Below, in pieces: positions 10,366 through 21,675 of a DNA stretch of 64,000 nucleotides. The notes under the pieces were generated by a model that had not been told where the DNA came from, made no database searches, and saw only the letters and a list, made by a program, of their open reading frames with translations. Source of the stretch: Thalassia testudinum. Lineage: Eukaryota > Streptophyta > Magnoliopsida > Alismatales > Hydrocharitaceae. The stretch is taken from NCBI GenBank assembly GCA_037157565.1, contig JAZHRO010000039.1:45384001-45448000 (forward strand), given 5' to 3'. Position 1 is the first letter of the stretch. Each line of letters begins with the position of its first letter. Made by a program: the position numbers and the translations under genes.

Positions 10366-11302
10366 GACGGGTTTTTAAGACGTCTGGGAAGTGGCCTAGA
10401 CGTCTGACCCGACGTCTGGAACCCTTTCTAGACGTCTGGTATTAAATTTTTGCGACGTATGGGGTTGCGTCTGTGCTCATGCACGCGGAGACCTACACCT
10501 GCCGCTCTCTTCCCTCTTTTTCCCTCTCTCCTCCTGCAGGGCGCAACACGTCTCTCTCTCTCTCTCCCCGCGCAGCCTTATAAGGCCCCTCGCCCTCTCC
10601 CTCACCCTCATCTCCTCCGCGTCCTTCATCTTCTTCTCCCAGCCGGTGCGAGAGCGCGAGCGAGCAAGCGGCGGCAGCAGCGCGCTGCGGCGAGTGTGCG
10701 AGAGGAGGTGTTGCGCGAGGGAGACGCTCGATCGTGAGGGCTCGAGCTTGCCGAGGCAGCTAGAGCCGGCTAGCGGGGGGGAGCAGCAGGCGTGGAGTGT
10801 CGCAGAGGGACTGCTGCAGCTTGAGCAACAGGCGGACGAGGCACGACGCAGCCGTGCATCGCAGGCGGAGGGCGAGTTGAGCTCTAGTTCTGGAAATTTT
10901 TCCAGAATCAGACGTCTGGAATTACGACCAGACGACGGTGAAGACATTTGGAGGACTGTCCAGACGTCTGTCAGGTAAGATATTTCGGTCTTCTTCCTTT
11001 TCGCGCGTACGGCCATGCAGCCATCCGCCGCGCCTTCGTCTGCGACCCGTCGTACTGAGAGTAGGTATGGGTGCGTGCAGGTTCTGCTCGGGAGGGCGCG
11101 AGGGCTCGCCATCCCACGTGAATCAGACGTCTGGCCGCAGTGCCAGACGACGGGAAGGAATTCCAGACGTCCGGGGTGACCATCGGACGTCTGGGAACTA
11201 AGCCAGACGCCCCCACAGGCTTCTGGACGTCTAAGGGACTACACAGAACGAAGGTACGCTCTGACCCACATTTTAAGACGTCTGGAAGAGGTTCCAGACG
11301 TC
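10366..11302. promoter_or_regulatory. GACGTC palindrome arrays in LTR C
   Basis: Cores start at 10379, 10399, 10411, 10431 (20, 12, 20); 10911, 10931, 10943, 10963 (20, 12, 20); 11126, 11146, 11166, 11186, 11206, 11226 (five steps of exactly 20); and 11277, 11297 (20). A degenerate GACGGG at 10366 precedes the first set by 13. Confidence 0.8.
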
Positions 11303-11599
11303 TGATTTTGGGCAGTTTCGTCGTTTTCGACCCGTTTAGAGCCCGTTCGGAGTCTGTTTTTCGCGTTTCGAGTTGCGTTCTTTCCAGAATAAAATCCTCT
11401 ACCCATTTACAGAAATTATATACCATTCTGAGAAACTCCTTGTGTTTGATCCTTGTGTTAGGACCCCGTTTCATTGCAGTCTTGGGGGTTGCGGAGGCGC
11501 GCGGGATTTCCAACCACGCCCCCAATACTCCCGTTGTAGCTGGTAGAGTGGCTTTTAATTTACTTAATTCAAAATTGTTACAATTGTGGAATAATTAAT

Positions 11600-11850
11600 A
11601 GAGTCGAGGGCACTGCATGAACCCTAGGACTGAGGAACTAGATTGAATGATTGATCCTAGGGTATTGCATGAAACCTAAGACTGAGGAATTAGATTGAAT
11701 GATAGATCCTAGGGTATTGCATGAAGCCTAGGACTGAGGAACTAGATTGAATGATAGATCCTACGGTATTGCATGAAACCTACGACTGGAAACTAGATTG
11801 AATGATAGATCCTAGGGTACGGCATGAATCCTAGGACTGGAAAACTAGTG
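11600..11850 (+). repeat. 50-52-bp CCTAGG minisatellite, about five units
   Basis: Units begin GATAGATCCTAGGGTATTGC and recur at about 11649, 11701, 11753 and 11803, with an older partial unit before them. This is the longest tract among the family X LTRs here. Confidence 0.8.
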
Positions 11851-12597
11851 ATATGTATATAAATATTGCAGTCTTGGAAAGGTGGAAAGGAAATAATAGC
11901 TGCCTGTAAATTGATTTAACCGCTGCCTGTTATGAAAGAATAAATATGATTGAGAACATGGGTTGTATGAACGTAAAACTGGAACGGTGAAACCTAAATG
12001 TGCTGAGTTAAAAGAGCTGGAACCCTACGGGGAATTAGGAGTAGAACTCCTAGAAAGAGAATGGATGGAACTGAGAAAGAAAGACGTGGAAGTGTGTTGT
12101 CTCTGGGGTACGTGGTACCAACGAGAGCACACGTTACCTCTTCGTGTAGAAGGGAGCTTGCCGTCCTCAGGTTGAGACTGGGGTGGGTTTGGCCACTGTA
12201 CACTGACTTGCTGGCCCTCACGTACGCAGTACCGAGGAGAGCTACTAGTGTAGGGAGAGCACTAGGTACCCCACGGGCCCCTGGGTTATGCTAGCCTCCT
12301 ACACCGACTTGTTAGGCCCACTGGGCAAACTAGGGTAGTCAGGCGAGGGTGCGTGGACTGTGGAGGGGTTGGACCCCTGTTACTGAGAGGGCTCTGCCCT
12401 ATAATGGTTCCGTACTGTGCTTTAGGCGCACCCGTTAACGAAAACGACTGACCGTGTGCCAGTGCGGGGTAGCTACCCGTGCACTTATCGCGCGTGTCGT
12501 AGTCACCGTTACGTCTATCAGCGACCCTGGGGTGGTTGACTGAGGGTAGGATCACCACGGGGACTCTCCCGGCCAGGAGAGCACCACGTGTTACTTC

Positions 12598-13082
12598 AAA
12601 GCTCCCCTAGGTATGTCTCCTTATAGAATCATTCACAGGAGGCCTTGTCATTTGCCTGTGGAGCTGGAGCACCGCGCTTATTGGGCGGTTCGCTAATGTA
12701 ACCTCGACCCAGACCTGTGTGGTTGAGAAAGGAAACTCCAACTCCAAGAGCTGGAAGAGCTCCGTCGTGAAGCCTATGATTCTGCCTTAACTTTCAAGCA
12801 ACGACTAAGGCTTTTCACGACAGCCGAATTCGACGGAAGGAATTTGAGCCATCTCAGCAAGTTTGGCTTTACAATGCCCGGCTCAAATTCTTTCCAGGGA
12901 AATTAAAGTCCAAATGGACTGGTCCCTTCTTGTTCTCGAGACCATTTCCCAACGGGGTCATCGAAATTGAAGATCCCAAATCTGGGAATAAATTTACGGT
13001 CAATGGGCAGCGTTTAAAACCCTATCTTACTCATGAACCTGCCCCCGTTGGTGAAACTGTTGCCCTGCGGGAGGGTAACTAA
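12598..13082 (+). pseudogene. integrase C-terminal fragment of the Athila-type element
   Basis: The translation opens KAPLGMSPYRI, then CHLPVELEHRAYWAV, which marks the end of the integrase core in Athila elements. After two stops comes LQLQELEELRREAYDSA. A frameshift near 12815 leads to KEFEPSQQVWLYNARLKFFP, GKLKSKWTGPF, GVIEIEDPKSGNKFTVNGQR and LKPYL, the C-terminal DNA-binding part. A TAA at 13080-13082 ends the frame. Integrase joins element cDNA to chromosomal DNA; here the catalytic core is deleted. Confidence 0.9.
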
Positions 13083-13206
13083 TTTCGTGCCTCATTCTGA
13101 GTCCAGCTAGGGACTTTAAATTCATCGCTCGTTGGGAGGCACCCCGCCAACACTCCTCCACTGTCACGTACACACTTCCATGTCACTTCACTTCGCACCT
13201 TTTCAC
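13083..13206 (+). other. post-integrase segment of the Athila-type element
   Basis: Immediately after the integrase stop, GGGACTTTAAATTCATCGCT leads to CGTTGGGAGGCACCCC. A matching segment (CTGGCTAGGAGGCAACCC on the minus strand, 45053-45085) occurs in the second Athila-type element, supporting one lineage for both. Confidence 0.65.
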
Positions 13207-13617
13207 TGTTGGTGCTAGAGCACCACGATCATTTGTTTTGATGATAACAAAACACGTGTTATTTAACATTTGCAATTTGAGTCCTAGATTTCAGGTCAAT
13301 TGCAAATGTGGACGTGTTTAGACGGAGTTCAAGCTCGCATCCAGGACGGATTGGAGGAGCTTGACGGAAAACAGAGGAGGTTCGCGTGGAGTGAAAGATT
13401 GGAGATGGAAGACAAGAAGAATAGGATAGATTCTTTTTTATCCTTTCATGTATCTCTTGTCTTTATTTTCTTGCTCTTTTTGATTTCTTAGAACATTATG
13501 TTAAAGAGCCTCAAAGAACCCTAACAGTAGTCCTACGAACACCGGCACAACCCTAGGATACTTAGGTTTTCTGTAGAATACTTAGAAAACCCATATAGGG
13601 TTCAAACAGCACTTCCA

Positions 13618-14155
13618 GACGTCTAATTCCCAAATCAGACGTCTGATAAAGAATTTTAAGACGTCTGACTGTTGTTTCAGACGTCTGATAACTGTTAGGC
13701 TGGACATAGTTAGTTCTGTCTGAGGAAATCAGACATCCAGACCTTAGACCAGACGTCTTAGGAGACGTCTGATGACTTTGCCAGACGTCCAATTAGTGGA
13801 CCGTTGGCTGGCTTAGAAAACACTCAAGATTATGACCGTTAGAGCCTTATCAGACGTCCATAGGACTTACCAGACGTCTGATAAATGACCGTTTTGCCTC
13901 GGCTGACCCAAAATCTCTTCTCAGAGATTTTCTAGCCGTTGCAACGTTTGGAAATCAATTCCCACAGTAAAAGTAGGTTTCCAGACGTCCATACATAGTA
14001 CCAGACGTCCTGTAAGTCGTCTCATGGACTTGCACAAAAACCCTGTTTAGATCTGATTCAAGTCAGGGAGAAACCCGCGTAGAATCAGACGTCTGACCTT
14101 GAGATCAGACGTCTTAAAGTGGCCTTCCAGACGTCTGATGCCAGAGTTAGACGTC
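13618..14155. promoter_or_regulatory. GACGTC palindrome arrays in LTR D
   Basis: Cores start at 13618, 13638, 13660, 13680 (20, 22, 20); 13732, 13752, 13764, 13784 (20, 12, 20); 13853, 13873 (20); 13984, 14004 (20); and 14088, 14108, 14130, 14150 (20, 22, 20). All lie upstream of the TATA box at 14269, the expected place for enhancer elements. Confidence 0.8.
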
Positions 14156-14268
14156 TGATAACCCTGTCAAATGCAATCATTGTCCTGATTTCGGCCTGAT
14201 TCTCTTGGGCTTTGCACCTAACGGCTATGGAAGCTTTTCCAAGCCTTCCAAAGCCTTCCTAAGGCCTC

Positions 14269-14276
14269 TATAAATA
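14269..14276 (+). promoter_or_regulatory. TATA box of LTR D
   Basis: TATAAATA lies in CCTCTATAAATAGAGG, a classic plant TATA context, and is conserved in the reversed copy at 23644-23651. Transcription would start about 30 bp downstream, near 14300-14310. Confidence 0.7.
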
Positions 14277-14960
14277 GAGGGGAGCCTTTACACACAAAAC
14301 ACACACCTAGAGACACAAGAGATACACTTAGAAACACAAGATATACACACTAAGACACACACTTTGCAATACACTTTCAAACCTTTTGTGTCCAAAGAAA
14401 AGACTCTCTTGCTCTCCAAGCTCAAGCTCCATTTTCTTGAGAGCATTCAACCGTTGCGCACCCGCTCTCCCGGCGTTGTTAACGAGAGCGACGTAGCGCC
14501 ATCGCGTGGCACACGCACCGCGTCATCGTCGACGCACTCCTTGCAAAGGGGAGTTTCCTATTTCCTATAGAAGCTAGGTTTAATTTTGTTGGCTCTATAG
14601 GACTGTTGTTTTATTTGATCTTTGTATTTTGGTTGGGTATTCGCTTTGCGAATTCCCGTCTCCTACGTGGGACAAAATCCTTCTCGTGGAGAGAAGGGGT
14701 TGAGGAACGCTACCCTCGTACTTGTAGCGTGGTTGTATTGAGGTTGAATCACCCTCGTTTTAAGTGATTCGGTTTAGTGGATTTGATCAACTAGGTTGAT
14801 CGGAAAATCCTAACTCAAGAGGGTTAGGTGGTGGTTTTCACCCGGTTTGGGTTTCCACCTAAAAATACCTGTGTACATTGTGCGATTGATTTTTGTGAGA
14901 TTGCTTTATATTTTTATTTCCGCATATTTTTACGTCACCCCTCCTAGTAGGGAACCTTCA

Positions 14961-15131
14961 TTCACTTCACCACCCACCATCCACCCACCCTACCACCCTA
15001 CTATATACCTTGCACGTCAGCTCTCGTTCCCCGATCTTTGGACCTTCCTCTACCATGCATGCATATGAGGGCATAGCATCATTTGGCATGGGGGGGTGGA
15101 TAGGCATCCATAAGATCTGGGTATTATATGG
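14961..15131 (+). other. 3' non-coding part of the Athila-type element, first piece
   Basis: This lies between solo LTRs D and E. It begins with the second copy of TTCAC and ends with the first copy of TATGG. It contains repeated CCACCCA/CACCCTA. No coding signal. Confidence 0.5.
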
Positions 15132-15927
15132 TGTTACAACCCGGTTCCCGAATCTCGACAGGACACGAGACCGGACCGACTCGACTGATCCCAAGACCTA
15201 GTCGTCCAACGAGAAAGTAACCAAAAAGCAGTAAAACAAACCACATTCACCATGCAAGCAACTAATAGTAACAAAAGTACAGTAGTAAAGAAGTAAACTA
15301 CTACAGTGCACACCACCACAACAGCAAAAAATTAAACAGGTAAAGGAATATAAAGTTTATAATAAAAGAGTACAGAAGTGTAACAAAATTACTCACTACA
15401 ACGGAAACGTGGTACAACAAAAAGGTACAACTACTGGGCTCTACTGCGCCCAGCACCCTCTGCAGCCGTAGGCTCTGGCTGCTCGACACCTGGACTTAAA
15501 AAAGGTTACGAGTACAAAACGTCAACGAACGCTGAGTAGAGTGGCAACCAGCTAACTAAACAGTAAAGATGGATAGGTAGCTGTTGTTTTTCAATTTCTT
15601 TCTTTCTTTAACTAATTATTCTTTGTTTCATCACTTGGTTTATTTATCAGGTCCTTTTCTTGATCTCGAATGTTCCTCGTGGGAACGATTTTGATTGCGG
15701 TTTTTTCCGAAGAGTAGAAGTAGCATGTGGTGCTCTTTTGGTCGGGAGAGTCTCCCGTGGTGGTCCTAGACTCAGTCAACCACCCCAAGGTCACTGATAG
15801 ACGTAACGGTGACTACGGCACGCGCGAAAAACGCACGGGTAGCTACCCCGCACTGGCATGCGGTCAGTCGTTTTCGTTAACGAGTGAGCCTAAAGCACAA
15901 CATAGAACCAGTATAGGACATAACCGA

Positions 15928-18686
15928 TGTTAACGGGGACAACCGCAACGCGTCTCTTATAGTAGAGTCATTGTAGTATAGGATAAGATGGCTCTACGGT
16001 TGCCGTTACAATTAAAAATTTATTACTCGGAAATAAAAGAGTTCCCGAGGTCGAACTCAGGGAGCAAGTCGTATTCTAGAAGTACAGTATTTCTTATTAC
16101 AAAAATAAAGAGAGAGAGAGAGAGATGAAAATTTGGCTTCTCCTTCTTCTCTTCTTTCTTCCTCTTTGTCTTCTCTTCTCTTTGGCTCTTGGTTTCTTCT
16201 TCTTTGTCTATCTCCTCGTGGTCTTCTCTTCTGCCTTCTGTTCTTCCTTGTTTTCTCTTCTTCTTCTGTTCTTCAGATCTTCCTCTCGTGCTCTTCTTCT
16301 TCTTTGTCTATCTCCTCGTGGTCTTCTCTTCTGCCTTCTGTTTTCAGGACGTCGTCTCTCCTTCTTTCTTCTTTTCTTCTTCTTCTTCTTCAGTCCTTCT
16401 GTCCTTCTTCTTCTTTTGCCTTCAGGACGTCGTCTGATTTTCCAATCAGACGACTTAAACTGCTGCTGCTACAGTGTCTTCCTCAGCTTTCTTCTTCTCC
16501 TTCCTGCCTTCTCTTCTTCTTCTTCACCTGTGCCTGCACACTCAAAGTTCGATCAGAGGGCAAAACCTACTCTACACTCCCCCGCGTCTCTCTCTCTCTG
16601 AATTCGCTCTTAGGAAAGCTCTCCCAGAGCAACCGGGTAATCGGGTACGCGGGTCGCGCCCGGGTCCAGGCCCACCAGCGTGCGGTGGTGGGCGAGGAGT
16701 GCAGGTCGGACTTAGTTGGGTCGGGTCAGGTCCGCGGGGCATGAGCGCGGACGAGGCCGGGTAATCGGGCGGGTGAAGGGGACCTCACCCCGTGATCTGA
16801 GGCGAACAGCTTAAGGCACTTTTTGCCTTTAAGCGCCCGCTCGCCTCAGTGGGTTTCCGAGGTGGGACTAAATGTCCCACCCCAATTTGGATGCCTGCGC
16901 GGAGGAAGCAGCGGCAGTCGAGGCTTCGTGCGAGGGCTTCGCCTCAACTGCAGCCTGGCACTTCGGGAAGACACCCCATGCAGCCTGGGAGCCTGATCTG
17001 GGCGTGGCGTGCTTGGAGCAGCAGGTCGAAGGAGCTTCTTCACCTCAGCAATGGCGGTAGCGAGCGAAGTTCCTGTTTACAGAGAAAGGGCCTCTCGGCC
17101 TAATTAGATACGCGGAGTACCTTCGCCGTGGCACGGCGAAGGTGGTCAGAGGGTCTGCAGGTGGCAGGGTGAAGCCTAAGGGCCGCCCTAGGTCAAACTG
17201 CGGGTTGGGAAATGGGTGTATTCGGTGGAGTTGCAGAGGGCGATTTGGGGGAAGTGGAAGGGCAGAGGATGATCAGGGTAAGGAGGCGAAGGTTCTGCGG
17301 TGGTCGGCGAGCCGTGTGGGTTGCTGGAGTGATGGGAGCGGGTCGCCGGAGTGTGGCCGAAGGTGGAGAAGGTGTGGGTGATTAGGCGCGGTCGAGGGGT
17401 AATTAGATAAAAATAGCAGGGGGAAAAGAGAGAGAGGATAGAGAAGACTAATTCTAATCTAGCTAAAGTGACGAAGGGGACGAAGAGGCTGCCGGCTCGT
17501 ACCTACCGGAGCTGGAGAAGAAATGCCCAGTGGAGGAGGACGGCGGCGACGACGGGGCAGAGGCAGCGCGCACCGGTATTGCGCGACGCGGAGGAGAATC
17601 AGGAAGAAGTCTCTGCTGCTGGTATTGCGGCAGAGCGAAGAGGAGGAGGAGAAATCGCCGGAGCAAGGGGGCGTCTGTCGGAGTGGGAAGAGAGGAAGTG
17701 AGGGGGTATCTCCGTCAGATCCGAGCTGGGAAGAACGGCGGAGCGACGGGGGTATTTATAGGGGCAGAACCAGAGAGGAGGGCGGAGGGAGACGACGTGT
17801 CTCCCTCGCCGGGGGACGCCGGAGGAAGGATACCCATACCGTCCGTGCGTTCGCACGGGCGGTATGGGTGGTCGCAGCACTCAGGGGGGTGCTCCTGTGC
17901 TGGCTGACGACGCAGGGACCCCCATTTGACCTGGCAGGCCCTCCCCCTCACCCTGCGCGGCGCCATGCTCCGCGCAAGGTCGTCGGAGCATGGTGCTGGT
18001 CAGGTTTTGCAGGAGGGACCTGAATGCAAGGAATGAAGGAGAGTTAGGGGCCAAAATGTGAGGGTTCAAAAGTTGAGGGCCAAAAAGTAAATATATGAGG
18101 ACCAAAGTGTAAAGTTGGTCAAGAAGGTTTCTTCTTAGGCTCAAGTTTTTATACATGACTAATTAGGACCTAAGGATTCTGATGGTGAATTTTATTTCTA
18201 GATTAAACCTTGTTTGACCGATCAATTTACGTAAAAACCCAAATTAAGTTGTTAATTGGGCATGGTTCTCAATGTAAGTCAAAATGGGTTTCTAAGGCCA
18301 AATTGAAGGTTCTAAACCCTAGAGATTATTTTTCTATGAATTTTAGAGAGTTTATTTTATTTTTTCTCTGCCTCGAACCTCGTGTATTTAAGTGGGTTTG
18401 TTTTTAGGGTTACAAGATGTCATTTAATTCTTCGGAGTTGCTGTAGCCCTTGTTGAGTCATTTTATCCCACTTTTCTTCTTATTAGGTTGTTTTGACCTA
18501 TGTTTGGACCCTGAGTTACCCTGTTTTCAGATTGGATTGGTGAAATTACATTTTTACCCCTCAGTTTATGTTTTCTTTACAAACTCAGAATCTCTCTGAG
18601 CCAAGCCTTTCTAAGGTTATGTAGGAGCTTTTTCTTGCAAATCAGGGTTAAATGGTGCTAGTTTAGGGTTTGTGACGAGGTTCTCA
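15928..18686 (-). mobile_element. unclassified LTR-like insert inside LTR E
   Basis: The limits are set by where the LTR E sequence stops and resumes. The insert runs TGTTAACGGGGAC to GGTTCTCA, so it has TG/CA ends and may be a solo LTR. The flanks TAACC (15921-15925) and TTGCC (18687-18691) both align with GAGCC of intact family members, consistent with a decayed 5-bp duplication. On the minus strand a TATA box, CCTATAAATACC, lies at 17752-17765, so it is probably in minus orientation. It holds a long plus-strand pyrimidine tract (16133-16530). ORFs here are low-complexity and not credible genes. Confidence 0.65.
16133..16530. repeat. CTT-rich pyrimidine tract with a 100-bp tandem duplication
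   Basis: Almost pure C/T on the plus strand. The segment TCTTTGTCTATCTCCTCGTG at 16201 recurs exactly 100 bp later at 16301 with its surroundings. CAGGACGTCGTCT also occurs twice nearby (16346 and 16422), each a GACGTC core. Confidence 0.75.
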
Positions 18687-19329
18687 TTGCCCTCTCAGTA
18701 ACAGGGGTCTAGCCACTAAGAACCAAACAGGGGTCTCGCCCTCCACAGTCTGCACACCCTCGCCTAACTACCCTAGTTTTCTTAATGGGCCTAACAAGTC
18801 GGTGTAGGACGGCTAACTGAACCCCGGGCCCCATGGGGTGGCTAGCTGTCTCCCTACACTAGTAGCTCTCCCCGGTACAGTGTACACGAGGGCCAAAAAG
18901 TCGGTACAGAGTGGCCAATCCTAACCCCAGGTCCTAACCCTAAGGTGGCTAGCTCCGCTCTGCACTAAACAGGGGAATAGTTGCTCTCCTTGGTACTCTG
19001 TACTCAAGGGCCAGCTCACTTTCCCATTCTCATTTCCAGTTACATTCCATTTATTTCCAAGAGCTCTACTCCTAATTCCCCGTAGGGTTCATGCTCATGT
19101 TTCTCAGCCCAAGCCATACTAGGTTTTATCATTTCTATTTCCATTTCATATACAGGCAGCTCGTATTTAATTACAACAATAGGAATATACATGCAACAGT
19201 TGCTAACAACAGTACTTTACATTTCATAGGCGGTTGTTATTCAATTACGGGCAATTGTTATTATTTTATTTACTCATCCAAGACTGCAATTCATGCATTC
19301 AATACAATTATTCCAGTGTTTCTAGTCCT

Positions 19330-19430
19330 AGAATTCATGCCATACCCTAGGATCTAACATTCAATCTAGTGTCTCTAGTTCTAGGATTCATGCCATACCC
19401 TAGGATTTAACATTCATTCCAGATATGCAT
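19330..19430 (-). repeat. CCTAGG minisatellite, two units, in LTR E
   Basis: Two units of TTCATGCCATACCCTAGGAT occur in reverse orientation relative to LTRs A-C. Confidence 0.65.
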
Positions 19431-19704
19431 TCATGTTTGTAATTAATCTAGGGGAAGCCACTCTACCAATAAAACCAGGAGTAATGGGGGCTTGATCGGC
19501 AAGTCCACGTGCCTCCGCAACCTCCAAATCCACAACGGAACGAGGACCTAACACATGGATCAACCACAAGAAATCACTCAGAACATGATAAAAGCATTCC
19601 AACAAGTAGAGGAACTTATACGAAGAAGAACAAAATCTTAATTGCGGAAATCGGACCTCAAACGGACCCTAAACGGGTCAAAACAACAATCCTGATTCAA
19701 ATCA

Positions 19705-20099
19705 GACGTCTGGAACACCTTCCAGACGTATTAAAAGAAGTCCAGAACCATACCTCGACCCTGCATTACTCCTCAGACGTCCAAGGACTCTGTTGAACCG
19801 TCTGGACTCAGTTTCAGACGTCCGACCTCTTCTCTGGACGTCTGGAGACGCTTCCCGTTGTCTGGTGCCTCGCCCAGACGTCTAAACTACGTGGGAGGGT
19901 GTGTCCCGCGCCTTCCCGAAACGAATCCTGCACGCATGACGCAAAATCTTCTTGAAAGGGCACGAAGCAATGCCTCGGCGGAACGGCCTGCATGGCTGTA
20001 TCCGCAAAGGGAGGTGTAGGTGGGGGGACGTACCTCTCAATCATCTGGAGCTTCTTCCAAACGTCTACGTCGTCTGGATGTCAATCCAGACGTCTGATT
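19705..20099. promoter_or_regulatory. GACGTC palindrome arrays in LTR E
   Basis: A pair starts at 19705 and 19725 (20). A longer row starts at 19776, about 19797, 19817, 19837, about 19857 and 19877, where the members at 19797 and 19857 are degenerate. This mirrors the six-member row of LTRs A-C. Further cores occur near 20090. Confidence 0.7.
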
Positions 20100-20613
20100 C
20101 CAGGAAAATACCAGAACCAGGGACTGCCCTCGCCTTCTCGCGCTACGCGCAGCCGCGCCGTGCCCGCTCGACCGCTGCTTTGGCTGCAGCAGCGTCGGGG
20201 AGAACCTCCCCGACGCAACTCTCCGCCTTGCTCTCTCTCGACCGACCGTGAGCTTCTTCGGTGAGCTCTCTCGCGAGCTCGCGCGCTCTCCTCTCTTTCC
20301 CCTTCGTTGCTCCTCCTCTTCGCCACTTCACTCGCTGCACTCGCTCTCGCTGGAGGAAGGAGAAGGTGGCTGGAAGTGGGGTGGTGAACGAGGGAGAGAA
20401 GGGTTTAAGTAGGTGCGGGGGAGGGTTTCGTTTGTGAGAGGGGAGAGAAGAAGGCGGCTGTGCACAGTCTGCGTGCGGCACGCGTGCAGACTCGAGGACG
20501 TACCCACACAAAAATTGATTTCCAGACATCTGGGAAGGTGTCCAGGCGTCTAACCAGATGTCTAACCCAAGTCCCAGATGTCTTAAAGGGCTTTAATAGC
20601 ATGGGTCTTAACA

Positions 20614-21650
20614 TATGGTATCATGCAGCTTCTATTATACATATCCATCTATAAATATGTACATAAAAAAAAAGGTGTTTAGTAATGATCTAAAGGCTGA
20701 AACAAAAATACAATAAGTGTTTATGGATATTCAACCGCTGTTTTGAAGACTTTCCAGGCCAAAGAAGCTTGACTCGCTCAGGCTCAGCTTAATTCACTTG
20801 AGCATTGATAAGATAGATCGGAATCTCTCCTAACTAAGGACGTATTCTTGTACCTGAGACACCAGTATAGGATTCGTTGGTTTGCTTCTACTTGAAAGCC
20901 TAAGTAATCTTGGTTCACACTACACATATCAAGAAAGACCAGGTGAACATAAGATCCAATCCTAGTGTTCATTAGGGAAGGTGGAGTCCTTACCTGTGTG
21001 CGTAGGTAGACTTTTTATCCCAGGCTTTAGTCTTGTGTCTAGAGAAACTCTTTCCACCAAAAAGGTACTCTCCCACCAAAAATGTGTGATTCTCCAAATA
21101 AAGTTGTAAGAGATATACTGACACTTGTTTCAAAAAAAAAAAAACTGTGCAAATAAGTCAGTATATCTTTCAAATGTCCGTAAAATCTCCTCTTCAAAAA
21201 TTTTTTAGGGCAGGTCATAAATACCCTGTTTCTACCATATATTCCTTGAGCCACAAAAGCAATGGGGGTTGAGTTTTCCATCATCTTTTTAAGGGCCAAT
21301 TCGAAGACACGAGCTGAAACTGGGACCAACTTGCACGTAAAAATTCGTGAAACCCTGGGCTTGAGCCTTAATGTTCATTTGGTCAGTCTTGATCGTTCAC
21401 TATGCACAAACCATAATCTCTTGAGCTCTCGAGTACGGTAAAAACCTTCTAAGTCCTGGAAATCGTACTTAAGGTTTAAATATCAAGAGTTCAAGTTAGT
21501 CGAGAGATGGTCTATGTCATATAAGACTTAAAGTACCGGTAGTCTTCTTTGCAATTGGTTCTCACAATATCCAACAAATAAACACACACCTCAGAAAAAT
21601 CTTCGGCTTAAGATTATTTCTAAATACAAAACAAAATGCTTTGCTAGGGA
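20614..21650 (+). other. 3' non-coding part of the Athila-type element, second piece
   Basis: From the second TATGG to the polypurine tract. AT-rich, with an A-run at 21130-21142. It has no open frame with a recognisable domain; an env-like gene is not seen. Long non-coding DNA before the 3' LTR is usual in this lineage. Confidence 0.55.
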
Positions 21651-21675
21651 CTAGCAAAAGATAGGCATGGGGGTA
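21651..21675 (+). other. polypurine tract of the Athila-type element
   Basis: AGCAAAAGATAGGCATGGGG is followed by GTA and the LTR start TGTTTGCATGCC. The second Athila-type element has a similar GGGACTAGCAA..GGTA before its 3' LTR (minus strand, 43404-43435). The tract would prime plus-strand DNA synthesis. Confidence 0.72.

Larger units (their letters stand above)
10346..12597 (+). mobile_element. LTR C, family X, 3' end deleted
   Basis: It starts TGTTACGAACGCGG, close to LTR B, after the flank AAACC (10341-10345). It follows B until TACTTC at 12597 and then changes abruptly to integrase sequence. About 590 bp present at the end of B are missing, along with the host element's protease, reverse transcriptase, RNase H and integrase core. 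One deletion running from the LTR into host pol explains both losses. It contains a five-unit minisatellite (11600-11850) and GACGTC arrays. Confidence 0.87.
13207..14960 (+). mobile_element. Solo LTR D, family Y
   Basis: It starts TGTTGGTGCTAGAGCACC and ends GGGAACCTTCA, with a perfect target duplication TTCAC (13202-13206, 14961-14965). It has no internal region, so it is a solo LTR of 1,754 bp. The same LTR occurs reversed at 22922-24691. It carries a TATA box (14269-14276), a CA-rich stretch after it and GACGTC arrays. Outside those arrays it shows no similarity to family X that I can see. The opening resembles LTRs of large copia elements, but no coding region is here to fix the superfamily. 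Confidence 0.93.
15132..20613 (-). mobile_element. Solo LTR E, family X, reversed, split by a further insert
   Basis: The plus strand reads TGTTACAACCCGG at the left end and GGGTCTTAACA at the right end, the reverse of LTR A. The target duplication TATGG is perfect (15127-15131, 20614-20618). An unrelated 2.76-kb insert occupies 15928-18686; without it the LTR is about 2.7 kb, like its relatives. The two halves resume in register: the left stops within the CCAGTATAGGGC region and the right continues at CCCTCTCAGTAACAGG. It keeps GACGTC arrays and a two-unit minisatellite. Confidence 0.92.

Noticed and set aside
13618..14155. Regularly spaced short palindromes as a CRISPR array
   Set aside because: Units are 10 bp with 10-bp spacers, the spacing alternates with 12 or 22, they lie in plant LTRs, and there are no cas genes.
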